NCBI GenBank assembly: GCA_933228675.1
Contig: OW121742.1
Location: 18,823,850-18,887,849 of the forward strand
DNA: 64,000 nucleotides
Reading direction: 5' to 3'
Source: Stomorhina lunata
Taxonomy: Eukaryota; Arthropoda; Insecta; Diptera; Rhiniidae
Both the position numbers and the translations under genes were made by a program. Shown in pieces: positions 63,290-64,000 of this stretch; within the stretch, counting starts at the first letter, position 1, and each line of letters starts with the position of its first letter. The notes under the pieces are model-generated. The model was not told the origin of the DNA. It saw nothing but the letters and a program-made list of their open reading frames with translations, and did not search any database.

Positions 63290-64000
63290 ATTAAATACTA
63301 AAGAAAAAGACGAAATTATGAAGCAAAAAACCTAATTACACTAATGATGTTCATTATTATCAAACAATCCAAAGGACTTTAGTTATGTTAGATTTATAAT
63401 TCAAGAAAGAAAAAACCATATAGAAATTAGTATAAATTTTAAGCAAACAACAAATTAAATAAAATTAACTAATAATTTCATTAATTTTATTAAGAAAATA
63501 ATAATAAATTGTTTTGTTTTTTTTTATAATTTGTTACAAAAATTAATTGCCATAATTTTTTTTTTTCTAATATAAAAAATTAAGTTTTAGTTGTTCTAAT
63601 TTTAAAACTTAAATTAGTTAATTTTCCTAACCCAGTGTCTCTTATCAAAGATTAAATTCTATAAAAATCTAAAATCTAGTTTGTTAAAGAAAATTTTATT
63701 TAATTTAAATAAATCCTAAGTAAAGATTCATTAAACTAAAATCTTAATTTCCAACTTATGTTAACTCTAAATCATATTTAAACTAAAAAAAAACTTTTAC
63801 TTTAATTTCACTATAATTTTAAATTGTGTATACGTTTCCTTTTTAAGTAAAAACATCATAAAAACTATTTTAAACAAAACTCTTATAAATTAAAAATTTT
63901 AGCAAATAGTATTTAAAAATCCTTAAAAAAATCAAATCAAAAATCAAGTGTCTTAAATTAAATTAAATATTTTTAAAAAAATTTCCAACAAAACAAAAAT
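63290..64000 (+). other. dar1 3' untranslated region (continues beyond window)
   Basis: The sequence after the stop is AT-rich, without repeats of the palindromic type or any convincing ORF. A canonical AATAAA lies at 63458-63463 and another near 63706. Which one is used cannot be decided here, so the 3' end is open. Confidence 0.6.

Noticed and set aside
16365..62740. CRISPR-like interpretation of regular repeats
   Set aside because: Units are fully tandem without unique spacers, and the genome is clearly eukaryotic.

Overview
This is an AT-rich eukaryotic window, most likely from a higher fly (Cyclorrhapha; blowfly or muscid type). The reasons are the intron and exon structure, CAG/CAT-rich coding tracts, dipteran-type transposon debris, and a Krüppel-like factor whose zinc-finger region closely matches fly dar1 (the KLF5-like 'dendritic arbor reduction 1'). 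The species cannot be fixed from sequence alone.

One host gene spans nearly the whole window on the + strand. Its 5' end lies outside. The visible coding exons are 286-1445, 1719-2481, 22488-22547 and 63102-63289. Splice phases agree at every junction and give 722 residues plus a stop. Zinc finger 1 is split across the exon 1719-2481/22488-22547 junction, and introns of 20.0 kb and 40.6 kb flank the 60-base exon.

The 20-kb intron holds a ~130-bp minisatellite (2.8-3.4 kb), a decayed non-LTR retrotransposon on the - strand (4.96-5.93 kb), several old dispersed repeats, a foldback-like element with a nested MITE (9.6-11.26 kb), and two AT-rich palindromic arrays (16.4-19.3 and 20.4-21.5 kb). 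The 40-kb intron holds five more large palindromic arrays and four arrays of an AGTC-rich 24-bp unit. All these arrays share CTATAG-centred palindromes. A 20-base motif with core TGTGTCTTAAGTCTTTTGTT recurs at least 15 times on both strands in the two long introns.

The most notable object is a young, apparently complete Ty3/gypsy-type LTR retrotransposon at 45655-56111, flanked by the 4-bp duplication CCAT. It has a 442-bp 5' LTR, a primer-binding site, a leader with a 13-codon uORF and a good splice donor, an intact gag with five zinc knuckles, a -1 frameshift heptamer, and an intact pol (protease, RT, RNase H, integrase). The pol frame continues without a stop into a complete USP2-like ubiquitin-specific protease domain with its catalytic Cys, His and Asn/Asp and both zinc-binding CxxC pairs. 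After the USP comes a 2.2-kb non-coding tail, a run of 58 A, and a 3' LTR that lacks the first 187 bp of U3 but is otherwise identical by eye to the 5' LTR over 255 bp. The simplest reading is that the element captured a processed host USP2-type mRNA, possibly with its poly(A) tail, and now makes a Pol-deubiquitinase fusion or a spliced deubiquitinase product.
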